Source: Wyeomyia smithii
Lineage: Eukaryota; Arthropoda; Insecta; Diptera; Culicidae
Reading direction: 5' to 3'
DNA length: 64,000 bases
Assembly: GCF_029784165.1 (NCBI RefSeq)
Contig: NC_073696.1
Coordinates: 175,698,912-175,762,911 of the forward strand
Part shown: positions 45,249 to 56,129 of the stretch, piece by piece
How positions within the stretch are numbered: position 1 is the stretch's first letter
Layout: each line of letters begins with the position of its first letter
The notes under the pieces: generated by a model
The model's input: only the letters and a program-made list of their open reading frames with translations
Database searches by the model: none
What the model was told of the DNA's origin: nothing
Translations under genes and position numbers: made by a program

Positions 45249-48200
45249 CTAGACTGGGGCGTGGATGGATTTCAGGAAAACGTATATAAGGGACATGTAG
45301 GATAGGTCACGGCTCGCCAAGACATCACGAACAGGAACAGCCGGCTGTCTACCCTCGGCCTGCAGGGAAGCTATTAATTTAGACCTGGCGTCACGGTGTA
45401 CAGGGCATGACCAAACCACATGCTCTATGTCGTGATAACCTTCACCACAGGCACAGATACCACTTTCCCCGAGCCCAACACGACGGAGGAGCGCGTCAAA
45501 TCTATAGTGATTGGACATAAGCCGGGACATCACGCAAATGAAATCCCGACCTACATCCAACCCCTTGAACCACGGGTTCGTCGATACTTTTGGGATTATG
45601 GAATGTAACCACCTTCCCAATTCCCCTCTGGTCCAAGCATTTTGCCAACTGATGATCGTATTCTGACGTACAAGTGCGAAAAATTCATTAAAGGCAATTG
45701 GTCTTTCATAAATATCACCGTTTGTTGCGCCCACCTTAGCCAAAGAGTCCGCTTTCTCATTACCCGGTATCGAGCAGTGAGAAGGGACCCACGCTAAGGT
45801 AATCTGAGTAGATTTTTCGGATAAAGCACTCAGATGTTCCCGTATTTTCCCCAGGAAATACGGAGAGTGCTTAACATCTTTCATCGATCGGAGAGCCTCA
45901 ATGGAACTGAGACTGTCCGTAAAGATGAAATAATGGTCCGTGGGCATTTTTTCGATAATCCCTAGGGTGTACTGAATTGCAGCTAATTCTGCGACGTAAA
46001 CAGAAGCAGGATTATCGAGCTTATGGGAGACGGTTAAATTGTTATTGAAGATACCGAAGCCAGTGGACCCATCAAGAAGTGATCCGTCAGTGTAGTACAT
46101 ATTGTCGCAGTTGATGTTTCGATATTTATTGGAAAAAATTTTAGGGATCTGCTGCACGCGTAAATGATCCGGGATTCCACGAGTTTCTTCTATCATGGAT
46201 GTATCGAAAAACACAGTAGAATCAGAAGTATTTGATAAGTCGACACGATTTGGAATATTCGAAGAAGGGTTAATATTTTGGGACATGTGATTGAAATACA
46301 ATGTCATAAAACGGGTTTGAGAATTAAGTTCGATTAACCTTTCAAAATTTTCAATCACGGGACGGTTCAAGACCTCACATTTGATTAGAATACGAGAAGA
46401 CAGGCTCCAGAAGCGGTTTTTCAATGGTAGTACTCCAGCTAAAACCTCCAAACTCATCGTATGGGTCGACTGCATGCAACCTAAGGCGATACGCAAACAA
46501 CGATATTGTATTCGCTCCAGTTTGATCAAATGTGTGTTTGCTGCGGAGCGGAAGCAGAAACACCCGTATTCAATAACAGACAATATCGTTGTTTGGTAAA
46601 GCCTTATAAGGTCTCCTGGATGGGCTCCCCACCATTGTCCGGTTATTGTACGAAGAAAATTCACTCTTTGTTGACATTTTTTCATCAGATACCTCACGTG
46701 ACAACCCCAGGTGCCTTTAGAGTCGAACCAGACACCAAGATATTTGTGTACCAAAACCTGAGAAATCGTTTTACCCATTAATTGTGTTTGAAGCTGAGCA
46801 GGTTCATGCTTCCTAGAAAAAACTACTATCTCAGTCTTCTCCGGAGAGAATTCGATACCTAGCTGTAAAGCCCAAGCAGACAAATTGTCCAAGGTATCTT
46901 GCAATGGTCCTTGCAAATCGGCAGCTTTGGCTCCTGTAACAGAGATTACACTGTCGTCTGCAAGTTGTCTTATCGTGCATGAATTTGCCAGACATTCGTC
47001 GATGTCATTTACATAAAAGTTGTAAAGAAGGGGGCTTAAACATGAGCCCTGGGGAAGACCCATGTAGCTAATGCGAAAAGTTGCCAAATCGCCATGCGTA
47101 AAATGCATGTGCTTTTCGGACAACAAATTGTGCAAAAAATTGTTCAAAATTGGAGAAAATCCTTGTCGGTGAAGTTTACCCGAAAGAATGTCAATAGAAA
47201 CGGAATCAAAAGCCCCCTTAATGTCCAAGAACGCAGACGCCATTTGTTCTTTACGAGCATACGCCAGCTGAATATCTGTTGAAAGCAACGCAAGACAATC
47301 ATTCGTCCCTTTGGCACGGCGGAAGCCAAATTGAGTTTCTGATAGTAGACCATTTGATTCGACCCAGTGATCTAAACGACGGAGTATCATTTTTTCCATC
47401 AATTTCCGGATACAGGATAGCATTGCAATCGGCCTATAAGAGTCGTGATTAGAAGCTGGTTTCCCTGGTTTTTGGATGGCGATCACCTTCACTTGCCTCC
47501 AATCCTGCGGTACAATGTTTTGCTCCAGGAACTTATTGAACAAGTTCAACAAGCGCCTCTTGGCATTGCCGGGTAGATTCTTCAACAAGTTGAATTTGAT
47601 TCTATCTAATCCAGGCGCGTTATTGTTACAGGACAGGAGGGCAACTGAAAGTTCTGCCATCGTAAAAGGTGATTCTATCGCGTCGTGGCCCGGAGACGCA
47701 TCGCGAACAATATTTTGCTCAGGAACAGAGTCCGGACATACTTTCCTGGCAAAATCAAATATCCACCTACTTGAAGACTCCTCGCTTTCGTTGACCGTTA
47801 CGCGATTCCGCATTCTTCGGGCTGTGTTCCAAAGAGTGCTCATCGATGTCTCCCTCGACGTCTCGTTCACGAACCGACGCCAATATCCACGTTTCTTTGC
47901 TTTAGCCAAGCTTTTAAGCTTGGTATCAAGCTCCGAATACCGTAAATAGTCGCCAGGTATACCTCCCGTCTGGTAGGCCTTAAACGCGTCGGATCTTTGC
48001 GTGTAGACATCGGAGCACTCTTGGTCCCACCACGGAGTGGGAGGCCGTTCTTTGATCGTTACGCCGGGATATTTCTTCGTTTGGGCTTGCAACGCGGCGT
48101 CGAGAATCAAGCCCGCGAGGAGGTTGTATTCTTCAAGTGGTGAATGATGTTGAATCGACTCGACCGCTTTTGAAATCATTTCCTCGTATAACTTCCAATC

Positions 48201-48935
48201 GACATTTCGTGTGAGGTCATACGGAATGTCAATTGGTCGCATGCGAGTTGACCCGTTAGTAATTGAAATAAGAATTGGCAGATGGTCGCTACCGTGAGGA
48301 TCGAGGATTACCTTCCATGTGCAATCCAACCGTAGCGACGTCGAACATAAGGATAGATCCAAAGCGCTTGGGCGCGCTGGAGGTTTCGGGATACGTGTCA
48401 TTTCACCGTTGTTTAAAATAGTCATGTCGAAGTCATCGCAAAGGTTATAGATTAAAGAGGAGCGGTTATCATTGTATGGGGCGCCCCAAGCCACGCCATG
48501 AGAGTTGAAGTCTCCCAAAATCAAACGTGGCGAGGGAAGAAGTTCTATTAAATCAAAGAGCAGCCGTTGCCCAACCTGTGCTCTGGGAGGAATATATATT
48601 GAGGCAATACAAAGCTCTTTACCTTGTATTGTCATTTGACATGCGACAACTTCGATGCCTGGAATCGAGGGGAGGTTAATACGATACAAAGAATAGCACT
48701 TTTTAATCCCTAAAAGTACTCCTCCATATGGGGTGTCTCGATCAAGGCGAATAATATTAAAATCATGGAAGTTGAGATCAATATTTGAAGTAAGCCAAGT
48801 TTCACAAAGGGAAAATGCATCGCATTTGTTTTTATTTATCAAAACTTTAAACGAATCAATTTTTGGTAAAATACTTCTACAATTCCACTGTAAGACAGAG
48901 ATAGAATCCTTCATATACGCAGTTGAATTAGGCAT
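45249..48935 (-). CDS. ORF2: endonuclease, reverse transcriptase, RNase H
   Basis: 1228 residues from the first ATG at 48935; the frame is open a little upstream but without ATG. APE endonuclease motifs at the N-terminus: LQWNCRS, LCETWL, LILGDFNSHGVAWG, GSDHLPI. RT: FRRAKGTNDC, FLDIKGAFDSV (catalytic Asp), GLPQGSCLSPLLYNF, and RQLADDSVISV, where the usual aromatic before ADD is Leu. RNase H: YYTDGSLLDG, AELAAIQY, IFTDSLSSIE, WVPSHCSIPGNEKADSLAK, with all four acids present. A C-terminal Cys-His cluster, CACGEGYHDIEHVVWSC, follows. The protein would nick target DNA and reverse-transcribe its own RNA in the nucleus. Confidence 0.95.
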   Translation of the reverse strand: MPNSTAYMKDSISVLQWNCRSILPKIDSFKVLINKNKCDAFSLCETWLTSNIDLNFHDFNIIRLDRDTPYGGVLLGIKKCYSLYRINLPSIPGIEVVACQMTIQGKELCIASIYIPPRAQVGQRLLFDLIELLPSPRLILGDFNSHGVAWGAPYNDNRSSLIYNLCDDFDMTILNNGEMTRIPKPPARPSALDLSLCSTSLRLDCTWKVILDPHGSDHLPILISITNGSTRMRPIDIPYDLTRNVDWKLYEEMISKAVESIQHHSPLEEYNLLAGLILDAALQAQTKKYPGVTIKERPPTPWWDQECSDVYTQRSDAFKAYQTGGIPGDYLRYSELDTKLKSLAKAKKRGYWRRFVNETSRETSMSTLWNTARRMRNRVTVNESEESSSRWIFDFARKVCPDSVPEQNIVRDASPGHDAIESPFTMAELSVALLSCNNNAPGLDRIKFNLLKNLPGNAKRRLLNLFNKFLEQNIVPQDWRQVKVIAIQKPGKPASNHDSYRPIAMLSCIRKLMEKMILRRLDHWVESNGLLSETQFGFRRAKGTNDCLALLSTDIQLAYARKEQMASAFLDIKGAFDSVSIDILSGKLHRQGFSPILNNFLHNLLSEKHMHFTHGDLATFRISYMGLPQGSCLSPLLYNFYVNDIDECLANSCTIRQLADDSVISVTGAKAADLQGPLQDTLDNLSAWALQLGIEFSPEKTEIVVFSRKHEPAQLQTQLMGKTISQVLVHKYLGVWFDSKGTWGCHVRYLMKKCQQRVNFLRTITGQWWGAHPGDLIRLYQTTILSVIEYGCFCFRSAANTHLIKLERIQYRCLRIALGCMQSTHTMSLEVLAGVLPLKNRFWSLSSRILIKCEVLNRPVIENFERLIELNSQTRFMTLYFNHMSQNINPSSNIPNRVDLSNTSDSTVFFDTSMIEETRGIPDHLRVQQIPKIFSNKYRNINCDNMYYTDGSLLDGSTGFGIFNNNLTVSHKLDNPASVYVAELAAIQYTLGIIEKMPTDHYFIFTDSLSSIEALRSMKDVKHSPYFLGKIREHLSALSEKSTQITLAWVPSHCSIPGNEKADSLAKVGATNGDIYERPIAFNEFFALVRQNTIISWQNAWTRGELGRWLHSIIPKVSTNPWFKGLDVGRDFICVMSRLMSNHYRFDALLRRVGLGESGICACGEGYHDIEHVVWSCPVHRDARSKLIASLQAEGRQPAVPVRDVLASRDLSYMSLIYVFLKSIHAPV

Positions 48936-50298
48936 CGAAGGATACAATCGCTGCAAGGAGAGGCCATTGGGCAGTCAACTGCTTCAAAAATGATCTAACT
49001 GTTGGGAGGAATGCTGTAAGAAAAATTTTAATTGGATCGGGTACATTGAAAGTTTCAAAAATCCAGTCCACAATGTCAGAAAATTTCACTAATCCAGAGT
49101 TTGTTTCATCAACTGGGAGTGTAAAAGGAGCAACTGGGGTTTTAGATGTTCCTGGCAGTGCTGGGAACTCCTTCTGGGACTTTAAATTTGCCAGCCCAGG
49201 AGGAGTTTGCTTCGGTTTTTCCGCAGCACTGTTTGGTTTGTTTGTAACTTTCATTTCACTTTGAGAAATCTTAGGACCTTTTCTGGGAAGTTTAGGAGAG
49301 GAAATATTTTTCCTCTTTCTAGACTCCCCAGGATTGGCGTAAGATGCTCCCGCTGGTGAATCGTCAGAATCGGTTTCCTCAGAGGGCAACAGATCGAAGG
49401 GGTTCGAAGTAACGGGAGAAGTGGTAACGGTCTTCTTCAGCATGTCAGCGTAGGAACGCTTTGAACGCTCTTTGAGAGACCGTTTTATTTTATCCCTGCG
49501 CTGCATGTACACCGCACATGTCGAGAGCTCATGCAGATTTTCTCCGCAGTGAATACACTTTTCAGCGTTAACACTGCAAGAATCTTCCGCATGAGACTCC
49601 CCACACTTGCCACAACGTGCCTTATTGCAGCAGTAGGCGGCTGTATGGCCTAACTGCTTGCAATTCAGGCAGTTCATGACGCGGGGCACGTAGAGCCTCA
49701 CAGGGTGACGAACCCGGTGGATCGAGACGTGGCTTGGTAGTGCAGACCCGGCGAACGTAACTCGAAACGAGTCTGACGGAGTGTATACTGTTTTGCCACC
49801 GATGATCGATGCTGACCGCAATTGCTTGCAGTCGAGCACCTTTACTTCGGGACACGTTTTGTTCTTAAAGCACCCTTTGGCACTTTGCAGTATACACTCG
49901 ACGGACAGACTCGAATCGGTTATGACACCGTCGATCTCCACGTCTCGTGCGGGTATGTAAACGCGATACTCGCGTGTGAAGAGCTCAGAGCAAGCTATAT
50001 CGTTGGCCTCTTTCAGGTTACCGACCACGACACGGAGCTTGTTAGGCCGGACCTTGGAAATTTCGGTCACGCCCTTGTACTCCTTCGTCAGGTCTTTAGA
50101 AATCTGCAAGAGGTTCAACTTTTTCGATTTCGGTCCTGCCTTTGGCCGAAAATAAACAGTATAGCTGCCCTGGGCTCCGTCTGGGTAAAGCCTGGGGCGA
50201 GGGGGGACTGAAGAATGAACAGGGGAGGGGGTAACAGAAGGGTCAGGGTCAGAGGGGTTCGGGGATGGTGGCGCGGGAGGCGAGGGATCTACATCCAT
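48928..50298 (-). CDS. ORF1: Gag-like nucleic-acid-binding protein
   Basis: 456 residues from ATG at 50298 (MDVDPSPPAPPSP). The N-terminus is Pro/Ser/Asp-rich and the central domain basic. Three zinc knuckles then follow, CLNCKQLGHTAAYC, CGKCGESHAEDSC and CIHCGENLHELSTC, as in I- and Jockey-clade ORF1 proteins. The C-terminal third is Lys/Pro/Ser-rich and ends in a hydrophobic stretch. It would bind the element RNA to form the cytoplasmic RNP. Its stop overlaps the ORF2 start: the sequence ATGCCTAA contains the ORF2 ATG and the ORF1 TAA, one frame apart. Confidence 0.93.
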   Translation of the reverse strand: MDVDPSPPAPPSPNPSDPDPSVTPSPVHSSVPPRPRLYPDGAQGSYTVYFRPKAGPKSKKLNLLQISKDLTKEYKGVTEISKVRPNKLRVVVGNLKEANDIACSELFTREYRVYIPARDVEIDGVITDSSLSVECILQSAKGCFKNKTCPEVKVLDCKQLRSASIIGGKTVYTPSDSFRVTFAGSALPSHVSIHRVRHPVRLYVPRVMNCLNCKQLGHTAAYCCNKARCGKCGESHAEDSCSVNAEKCIHCGENLHELSTCAVYMQRRDKIKRSLKERSKRSYADMLKKTVTTSPVTSNPFDLLPSEETDSDDSPAGASYANPGESRKRKNISSPKLPRKGPKISQSEMKVTNKPNSAAEKPKQTPPGLANLKSQKEFPALPGTSKTPVAPFTLPVDETNSGLVKFSDIVDWIFETFNVPDPIKIFLTAFLPTVRSFLKQLTAQWPLLAAIVSFDA

Positions 50299-50933
50299 CG
50301 CGCTAAGTTTAGCGCACTAGCGCTGACAAGAACACGTACCTTTTTATTTCTCCCTTCCAGTAAGGTTGGTTGTCCGATCGTTCGAAGTAGCAGCCGTTAC
50401 AGCCAGCAGCACCAATACAGCAGCACCAAACAGCCACCAGCAGCGAGCCAGGTGTGAGATCACACCACACAGCGATACAACTCGCTGACACTGATGGCTT
50501 CTTCTTTTTCCTCGTTTGTGTCTCGTCCACTGCTGTAGCACAATCCAGCCAGCAGCCAAATCGGCTTACGCACCAGCTGGCAGTCACGATGCGAAACAGT
50601 TGCACAAAGGAACGACCTTGAACCCGGATTTATTTCACTCGACCAGGCAAACAATGCCAACACTTGTTCACACGTCTTTTGTTTTATACTCTATCGGACC
50701 GATCACCAAACACGTCCAGTACTGATGCGTGTTCGGCACAGAATGGGGCCAACGTATAATGTCCTTTACGAATAAAGGAACACAGCGAAGGACATTTCCT
50801 GACGCTTCTGGTATGTTCTCCTGCTGAAGGGACAACACGTGAGTGACTGCGCTGCAACAGAATCTAATTCATTCTACCGCATGGAGGAAGATGATAGAGG
50901 AGACGAGAACTTTCTGCGCCGCTGCTAAATCAG

Positions 50934-50971
50934 TATAAATACCACGCTTCTGCGCAAGCTTATTCATTGTG
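50934..50971 (+). promoter_or_regulatory. TATA/Inr core promoter candidate
   Basis: TATAAAT at 50934-50940 and a TCATTG initiator-like site with A at 50966 are 32 bp apart, the canonical spacing. Five or six GTGTATTT-containing repeats follow (50970-51070). The position just upstream of a polypurine tract and LTR-like sequence suggests it belongs to a retroelement remnant and not to a host gene. Confidence 0.4.
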
Positions 50972-51274
50972 TATTTTCATTCCAAAGTGTGTATTTCGAA
51001 CCCATTGTGTATTCTGAACCGAGAGCGTGTATTTTAAAACCGAAGTGTATTTCCAATCGAGTGTTTGTAATTAAAAGTTAAAATGAATGATCTCAGTGCT
51101 TTATCATTAATCCGAAAGTATTTATTTGTGTTCGCTAGAAGTGCGCATTGGACCTTTGTGTGGTGGCTCATTTTCTTGTGTTTAAACAGCATTCGCGCTG
51201 TCTCCCGAGCCAGTTATCCTTTCGTGTGTGCGCCGTGTGTGCGATTTCCGCGTCCTTTGCTCGCTTTTTTTTAT

Positions 51275-51745
51275 ATAGGGGGGGAGTTTGTAACGATTTA
51301 TTTATGTACTAAAATATCTATTCAGAATTAGTATTGTGTGTTCTGCCACAAATGGTGACATTTCAACACTATTATATATATTTGTACGCTTTTTAGTATT
51401 ATTGAATGTTATTAGCTTTCGCAGTTAAGATAATGTAATTGTAGGAAAATTATTAAACCTACTTGTCAAGAAAAAAAAAAGGAATAAAAGGAATAAAACG
51501 AAACTTAAAATAAAGTCCTTTGCTTGCTTCGTTCTTAGCTTTGTACTGTGTGACAGTACGGAAGCATCGTGCCTGCTGCGCTGATTATTTAGTTTTCAGT
51601 CGGCAGCGACTCTGATAGCGGTTTTTAGAGGCACCGCTCGCCCACCCGCCTCTACGTGTTGACGAAGGCGTCAACAATTAATAAATTCTTTGTTTCAACT
51701 TTAGACTCTTCATGTCAAATACTGTATTCGAAAATAAAAGTAACT
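51275..51745 (+). repeat. LTR-type fragment, copy 2
   Basis: A TATAGGGGGGGAG purine tract is followed by TGTAACGATTT. The first ~200 bp match 32771-32985. It continues through CAATTAATAAATTCTTTG, a possible polyadenylation signal, and ends near 51745. It probably represents a 3' LTR with a deleted internal region; no partner LTR with the same 3' half was found here. Confidence 0.5.
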
Positions 51746-51749
51746 CATA

Positions 51750-53640
51750 CTCATGGGCTATGATTTCCGATTAGTCTAAAATCAGCAGGCACAATCATTA
51801 TCGGCGTGCAAAAAATTTTCTCGGCGGCGCACCGACTGGCGGCGGCGGCGGCGGCGTATGTAAAAGAGTCGGCGACGCACAGGTCCAAATAGAAGCAATT
51901 AAAAAGTTGATCACTACGAGTTTTATGATTCAAAAAGAGCATTGAAATCAATTTAAAAAGGTTCGCCTTTACGCTACTAAATAAATTAATAAATTATATA
52001 TTAATTATATTGCATTATCTAAAGACGTTTCATCTTTGAAACCATAAAAAATCAAAAAAAAATATTTTGAAACTCTAAAGATTAGATTGAAAAATTGACT
52101 TTTCTTTATCCTAGATTTGAAAAAAGAATAAAATAAAAAAAATTATCTAAGTGTAAATAACCTAAGAGTCGATTTCCAATGGAACTTAAAGAAGCATCGG
52201 ATAGTAAAATCAAAGGCGGAAAACTAAACATTAGTGAACATAATTTCTGCTGATCGTAAATAGTCTAACTCAAGTCGATCGATAACACACATATTTGTAT
52301 CTCGTCAAAACTATTATTTATGAACACACAGCTTTTACAGCGAAGTACTTTGATTATTCGCAGACAAAAATACGGTCAAGATTTTTCATAGAACCGGAAT
52401 AGCATTTATACTGTCATGTTCTGAAATCTAGTTGATATCACATCGCTACCACTTCTCGTGGTACTGTTAAGACGCAAAGCAAAAACATAAAAAACCTGTG
52501 TCACTGCATTTTCACCATCCTAAAACCCATGTTTATGATCTTCCCTTTTCCTAAGCTATTTCGGCCGCTCTATGTTACCGTCTTGTGTTAACGACCGTCA
52601 GAAAGTGTCCCCATCTTCACATTATCAAACATGAACGCACATTCTGACACTCACATACACCAACATTCATTCTTGCGGCCAACTTGTGGGGAGGTGAAAA
52701 GTTAATAATAAAATAATGCCTGTGGTTCAGCTCCTCCGCCGCTCGAACCACCCATAAAAACTTCTTCGTGTCGAACGTGATATCGAGTTGCTTTTCACAT
52801 TCGTTAGTCTAGCCCTTGCGCACCCCATTATTATCCGTAATTTATATCTATGTTGTTGAAAATCTCATAGGACATAATAAAGGACACCGTTTCTGTGAGC
52901 AATGAACGGGGTTCGGCAAACAAAGGAAAGCTCCCTGAACTTTTTCTCATACCCATGCTGACACGATTTTGAGCATTGCCGTCGGGGGCGGGGAAGTGTT
53001 ACGTTTCTAAAAAACCTCGCCTCCCTGCAGCGCCTTATTTCGGCATTTCTTGCCTAGCCACGAATTCCTTCGTCTCTAGAATGCTATAACCAACGAATAG
53101 AACGATAATACTAAATTGAATGAACGGCGCTAGCAAAAATAACCAGAAAAAAAAGATTTTGAGGGCTGCCCTGAATAGAAAGGATGTTGCTGATTTTTAC
53201 AGCATGTCACTCTCCCTGATGGCAGACGACAACACCCGGCAATCCGGCCAGTTACTCTAGTATGAACTTAGTGGTGTCGATCCCGTTGGAATGCGGGGAC
53301 CTACGACTGGCGACAAAAAGTTTTGCGTTTGGAGAGTAATAAATATTTGTGCTTTTCGCAATCGTAGGACGCTGACAGGACACTAAAGTGCACGCTTATT
53401 ATAGCTGTACTCTTTCATGCGGACGCACACATACACACACACTGATGTATTATTCAGATCGAGCAAAGAAGCAACATAAATCATAATTCTCTGACAAGAG
53501 AAGATAAATCATAATGAACACTGACATGGGAGCGCATGAAGCGGATATTGATTCATGGCACATTTATACAGTCACCCCCGCGCGAGCATTCGCACACAGC
53601 CACAAACATCATCATAACCACAACTTGTTGAAATGCTTTG
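51750..53640. other. No recognised gene; GGC-rich patch
   Basis: A (GGC)n-type patch at 51820-51875 resembles the patch at 42655-42685. The segment 52400-53640 is less AT-rich but has no recognised coding. A short CA-rich stretch lies near 53420. Confidence 0.45.
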
Positions 53641-53707
53641 TAAATTAAAATATGAATTGAAAACGCAACGAGCGTTGAGAAATCTCAAATTTGGACGATG
53701 GAGAATT

Positions 53708-53780
53708 TATATAAATGCCTTTGATACTCGTCGCTCGCTTTTTCGTCAGTTCAGAGTTCATTTCATTGGAATTCCGTTGT
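53708..53780 (+). promoter_or_regulatory. Weak core promoter candidate
   Basis: TCAGTT initiator with A at 53748, TATATAAAT 32-40 bp upstream (somewhat far), and CGTTGT at +28 to +33, five of six matches to the DPE. No clear exon or donor follows. Confidence 0.25.
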
Positions 53781-53849
53781 GCGGGGCATTTTACCTGTGT
53801 ACTCAGTTGAACAATAAGATCAAACAAATGTTCATGTTTTGAACTCTAG

Positions 53850-54720
53850 GAGCTTAGAAGAAATGTGTCAGGAGATAATTGCACGAGCTTCAGCTAGTAC
53901 TGGAAGTGGTATATACAAAAAACTAATAAATCTTTTCTTGATTGTAGACAGTTTGATTTCTAATATTTCACAAAAACTTGTTCTGTGGTTTACGCTATAA
54001 TTATATATCCAAATACGTTAATGTGGACTTAGTATCCGTACATAACATAAAAGTTCTACATTTTATCAAACGTTCGAAAGTTGATTCAATATTATTTGTA
54101 AAAAAAATTCGGGTGATTGATCATCTATAAAAGACATGTACGTAAAAAATGTAATATTACAGAACAGGAATAAATCGTTGTATGTGGTTCCGCAGAACTC
54201 TCAGTTTTGCCAAGTCTCTAAGAATATAAAATAAATAGAACAAGGAAACTTTGTTCAAGATGAATTCTCTTGTACAGGCTTAATTATAAAAATGAAAATT
54301 CTGGGCATACAACCGAAAAAGTTTTAGATTGTCTATAAGTAACAATTACCGATATCTGTACTAAAGGTAAAAGCAACGATGAGGGTTGTGAAGTCTCCAG
54401 GCCTGGAAGGTAATCAGGTGAACGCGATCATTCTTCGGACCAGCGGAATTATTTCAACCCGCTCTGGAAGGGAAACGAGTCGAAAACGTAATTGAAAAAT
54501 TGACTTGCATGATTAGTTTCCAGCTGCTACACACCTAAATTTAATTACTTAAACTTTAACCACTCAGAAATTCAATGAGTTATCCCACCTAAAATCGTAT
54601 AATTCGCGAGATCCTTGTTAAAAGTGCACGAATTCCTAAATCTTCATTAATTCATATTTTTGCGCTAATAAAACCGCGTGATTCGTGATTCTGTAATCCG
54701 TATGAAAAAAAAATTGGGGG
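53850..54720. other. No recognised gene
   Basis: AT-rich spacer; nothing recognised. Confidence 0.5.
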
Positions 54721-54727
54721 TTGGGAA

Positions 54728-54861
54728 ACATTCGTGTATTACGTAACTCCCTCAGACGAGGGGTATTCAGCAAAGCATTACACTCCGCGAGGCCACCATG
54801 CACGTGAGGGGTGGGGGTATATAAAATTGTCGAATTCCGTGTTACGTAATATATGAATGCT
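54728..54861. mobile_element. Small TTACGTAA MITE
   Basis: ACATTCGTGTATTACGTAA and the inverse of TTACGTAATATATGAATGC form the ends. 134 bp, G-rich centre. Shorter relative of 27644-27914 and 55854-56123. Confidence 0.6.
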
Positions 54862-55853
54862 TTCTAACAATGTGGAAAAATAAAATATCTTTCACATTTA
54901 AAATATTTTCATAAATAAAATATCTTTTAATTCAGAATTTCGGAATTAACGAGTACGTAAATTCCGAAATCCACGTGATAAAACTGGGTACATTTTGGAA
55001 TCTTCGTAAAAACGCATACAACTTCCTTCTCAGTGTATGAGTTAAACCATGAACATTTTTCATTGGAATTTTCGGTACAATTCATTACAAAAGCTGCTGC
55101 ATTTTCATCGAAACCGAGACCTGGAAATACGCAAAAATTTAATCGACCATTCTAGATTTGAGTAAAACTTTGCACACGCATTTGACTTTGCAAACTGAGC
55201 ATTTTTCACAGATTAGTTATAGGGAATTATTAATGTTATAGAGAATTAATGATGCCTATACACCGTGAACAAACTTTTTTTGACCGAAACAAAAATTGAT
55301 TTTACATCTTTTTGGATGAAAAATCCAAACATTAGGTATTCGTTTTGTAGAGGTCGACTATAGTCCAAACATTAGGTTTCGGCTTGCAGTCATAAATTTC
55401 TAAATTTAGAGTGAAAATGCTCATTTTCGTCTCAACGTTTCAGCACCGGTAGGCCTTCATCAAGGGAAAATAATAATGTTCGAGAATTTCTCCGTAAAAA
55501 CTTTTTTTCTTGGATAAACAATTTTCAAGTTCTTACAAAATTTGCCAGAGAACTACTCGTGAAGAGTTCTGCTATTTTATTAGTCTTCGTAATAAAATTT
55601 TTTTTTTCCTAACTTTTTACATTCGTAAGGAAAACTTCAGTAAAACTAGGTTTCGCGTATTATTTTCAACACATTTCTCACCACATGCTTTTTTCACTAG
55701 GTCTAGCTATTTTCAAGTTACTGTAAAGGAAAGGCAGATTAGCAAAAAAAATATTTGTATGAGAAAAATAACTTGGAAACGATTCATTTATTGGTAGTAT
55801 AATTTTTGTGATATGTAATTCTACCCGATCAAACGATTATATCAAACGGGTAA

Positions 55854-56123
55854 GGCGTCGTACACAAATTACGTAACGCATGAAGGGTGGGGAGGGGGTC
55901 AAGTCCGCGTTACTTATTGTTACATAGGGGGGAGGGGGGGTAGTTGAGACCGTTACGTAACTGTGATGTTTGCCCAAAATTGCAAATTTGGATGGGGAGG
56001 CAGGTTGTCCAGCGTTACGTAATTTTAGGGGGGAGTCTTATCGAACGTTACTTTTCGTTACATAGGGTGGGGAGGGGGTCTGAAATCTAAGTTTTTAGCG
56101 TTACGTAATTTGTGTACAACGCC
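55854..56123. mobile_element. Harbinger-like MITE, ACAAATTACGTAACGC TIRs, TAA duplication
   Basis: The ends GGCGTCGTACACAAATTACG and, inverted, GGCGTTGTACACAAATTACG differ at one position. TAA flanks on both sides (55851-55853, 56124-56126). The G-rich interior has CGTTACTTNTTGTTACATAGGG repeats. Three-base TWA duplications are typical of PIF/Harbinger. Confidence 0.8.
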
Positions 56124-56129
56124 TAACAC

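Larger units (their letters stand above)
44871..50747 (-). mobile_element. Full-length I-clade (MosquI-like) LINE, intact ORFs
   Basis: 5.88 kb, bracketed by a 12-13 bp duplication GCCAACGTATAA(T). The minus-strand order is a ~450 bp 5' UTR, ORF1, ORF2, a ~365 bp 3' UTR and poly(A) (T-run 44871-44884). ORF2 carries an APE endonuclease, RT and RNase H, the domain set of the I clade. There are no internal stops in either frame. An intact 5' region plus a clean duplication implies a recent, complete target-primed insertion, and the copy may be retrotransposition-competent. Confidence 0.95.

Noticed and set aside
51083..51331. 82-codon ATG frame downstream of the TATA/Inr site
   Set aside because: Runs across the purine tract into the LTR-like repeat; no gag or other domain visible.
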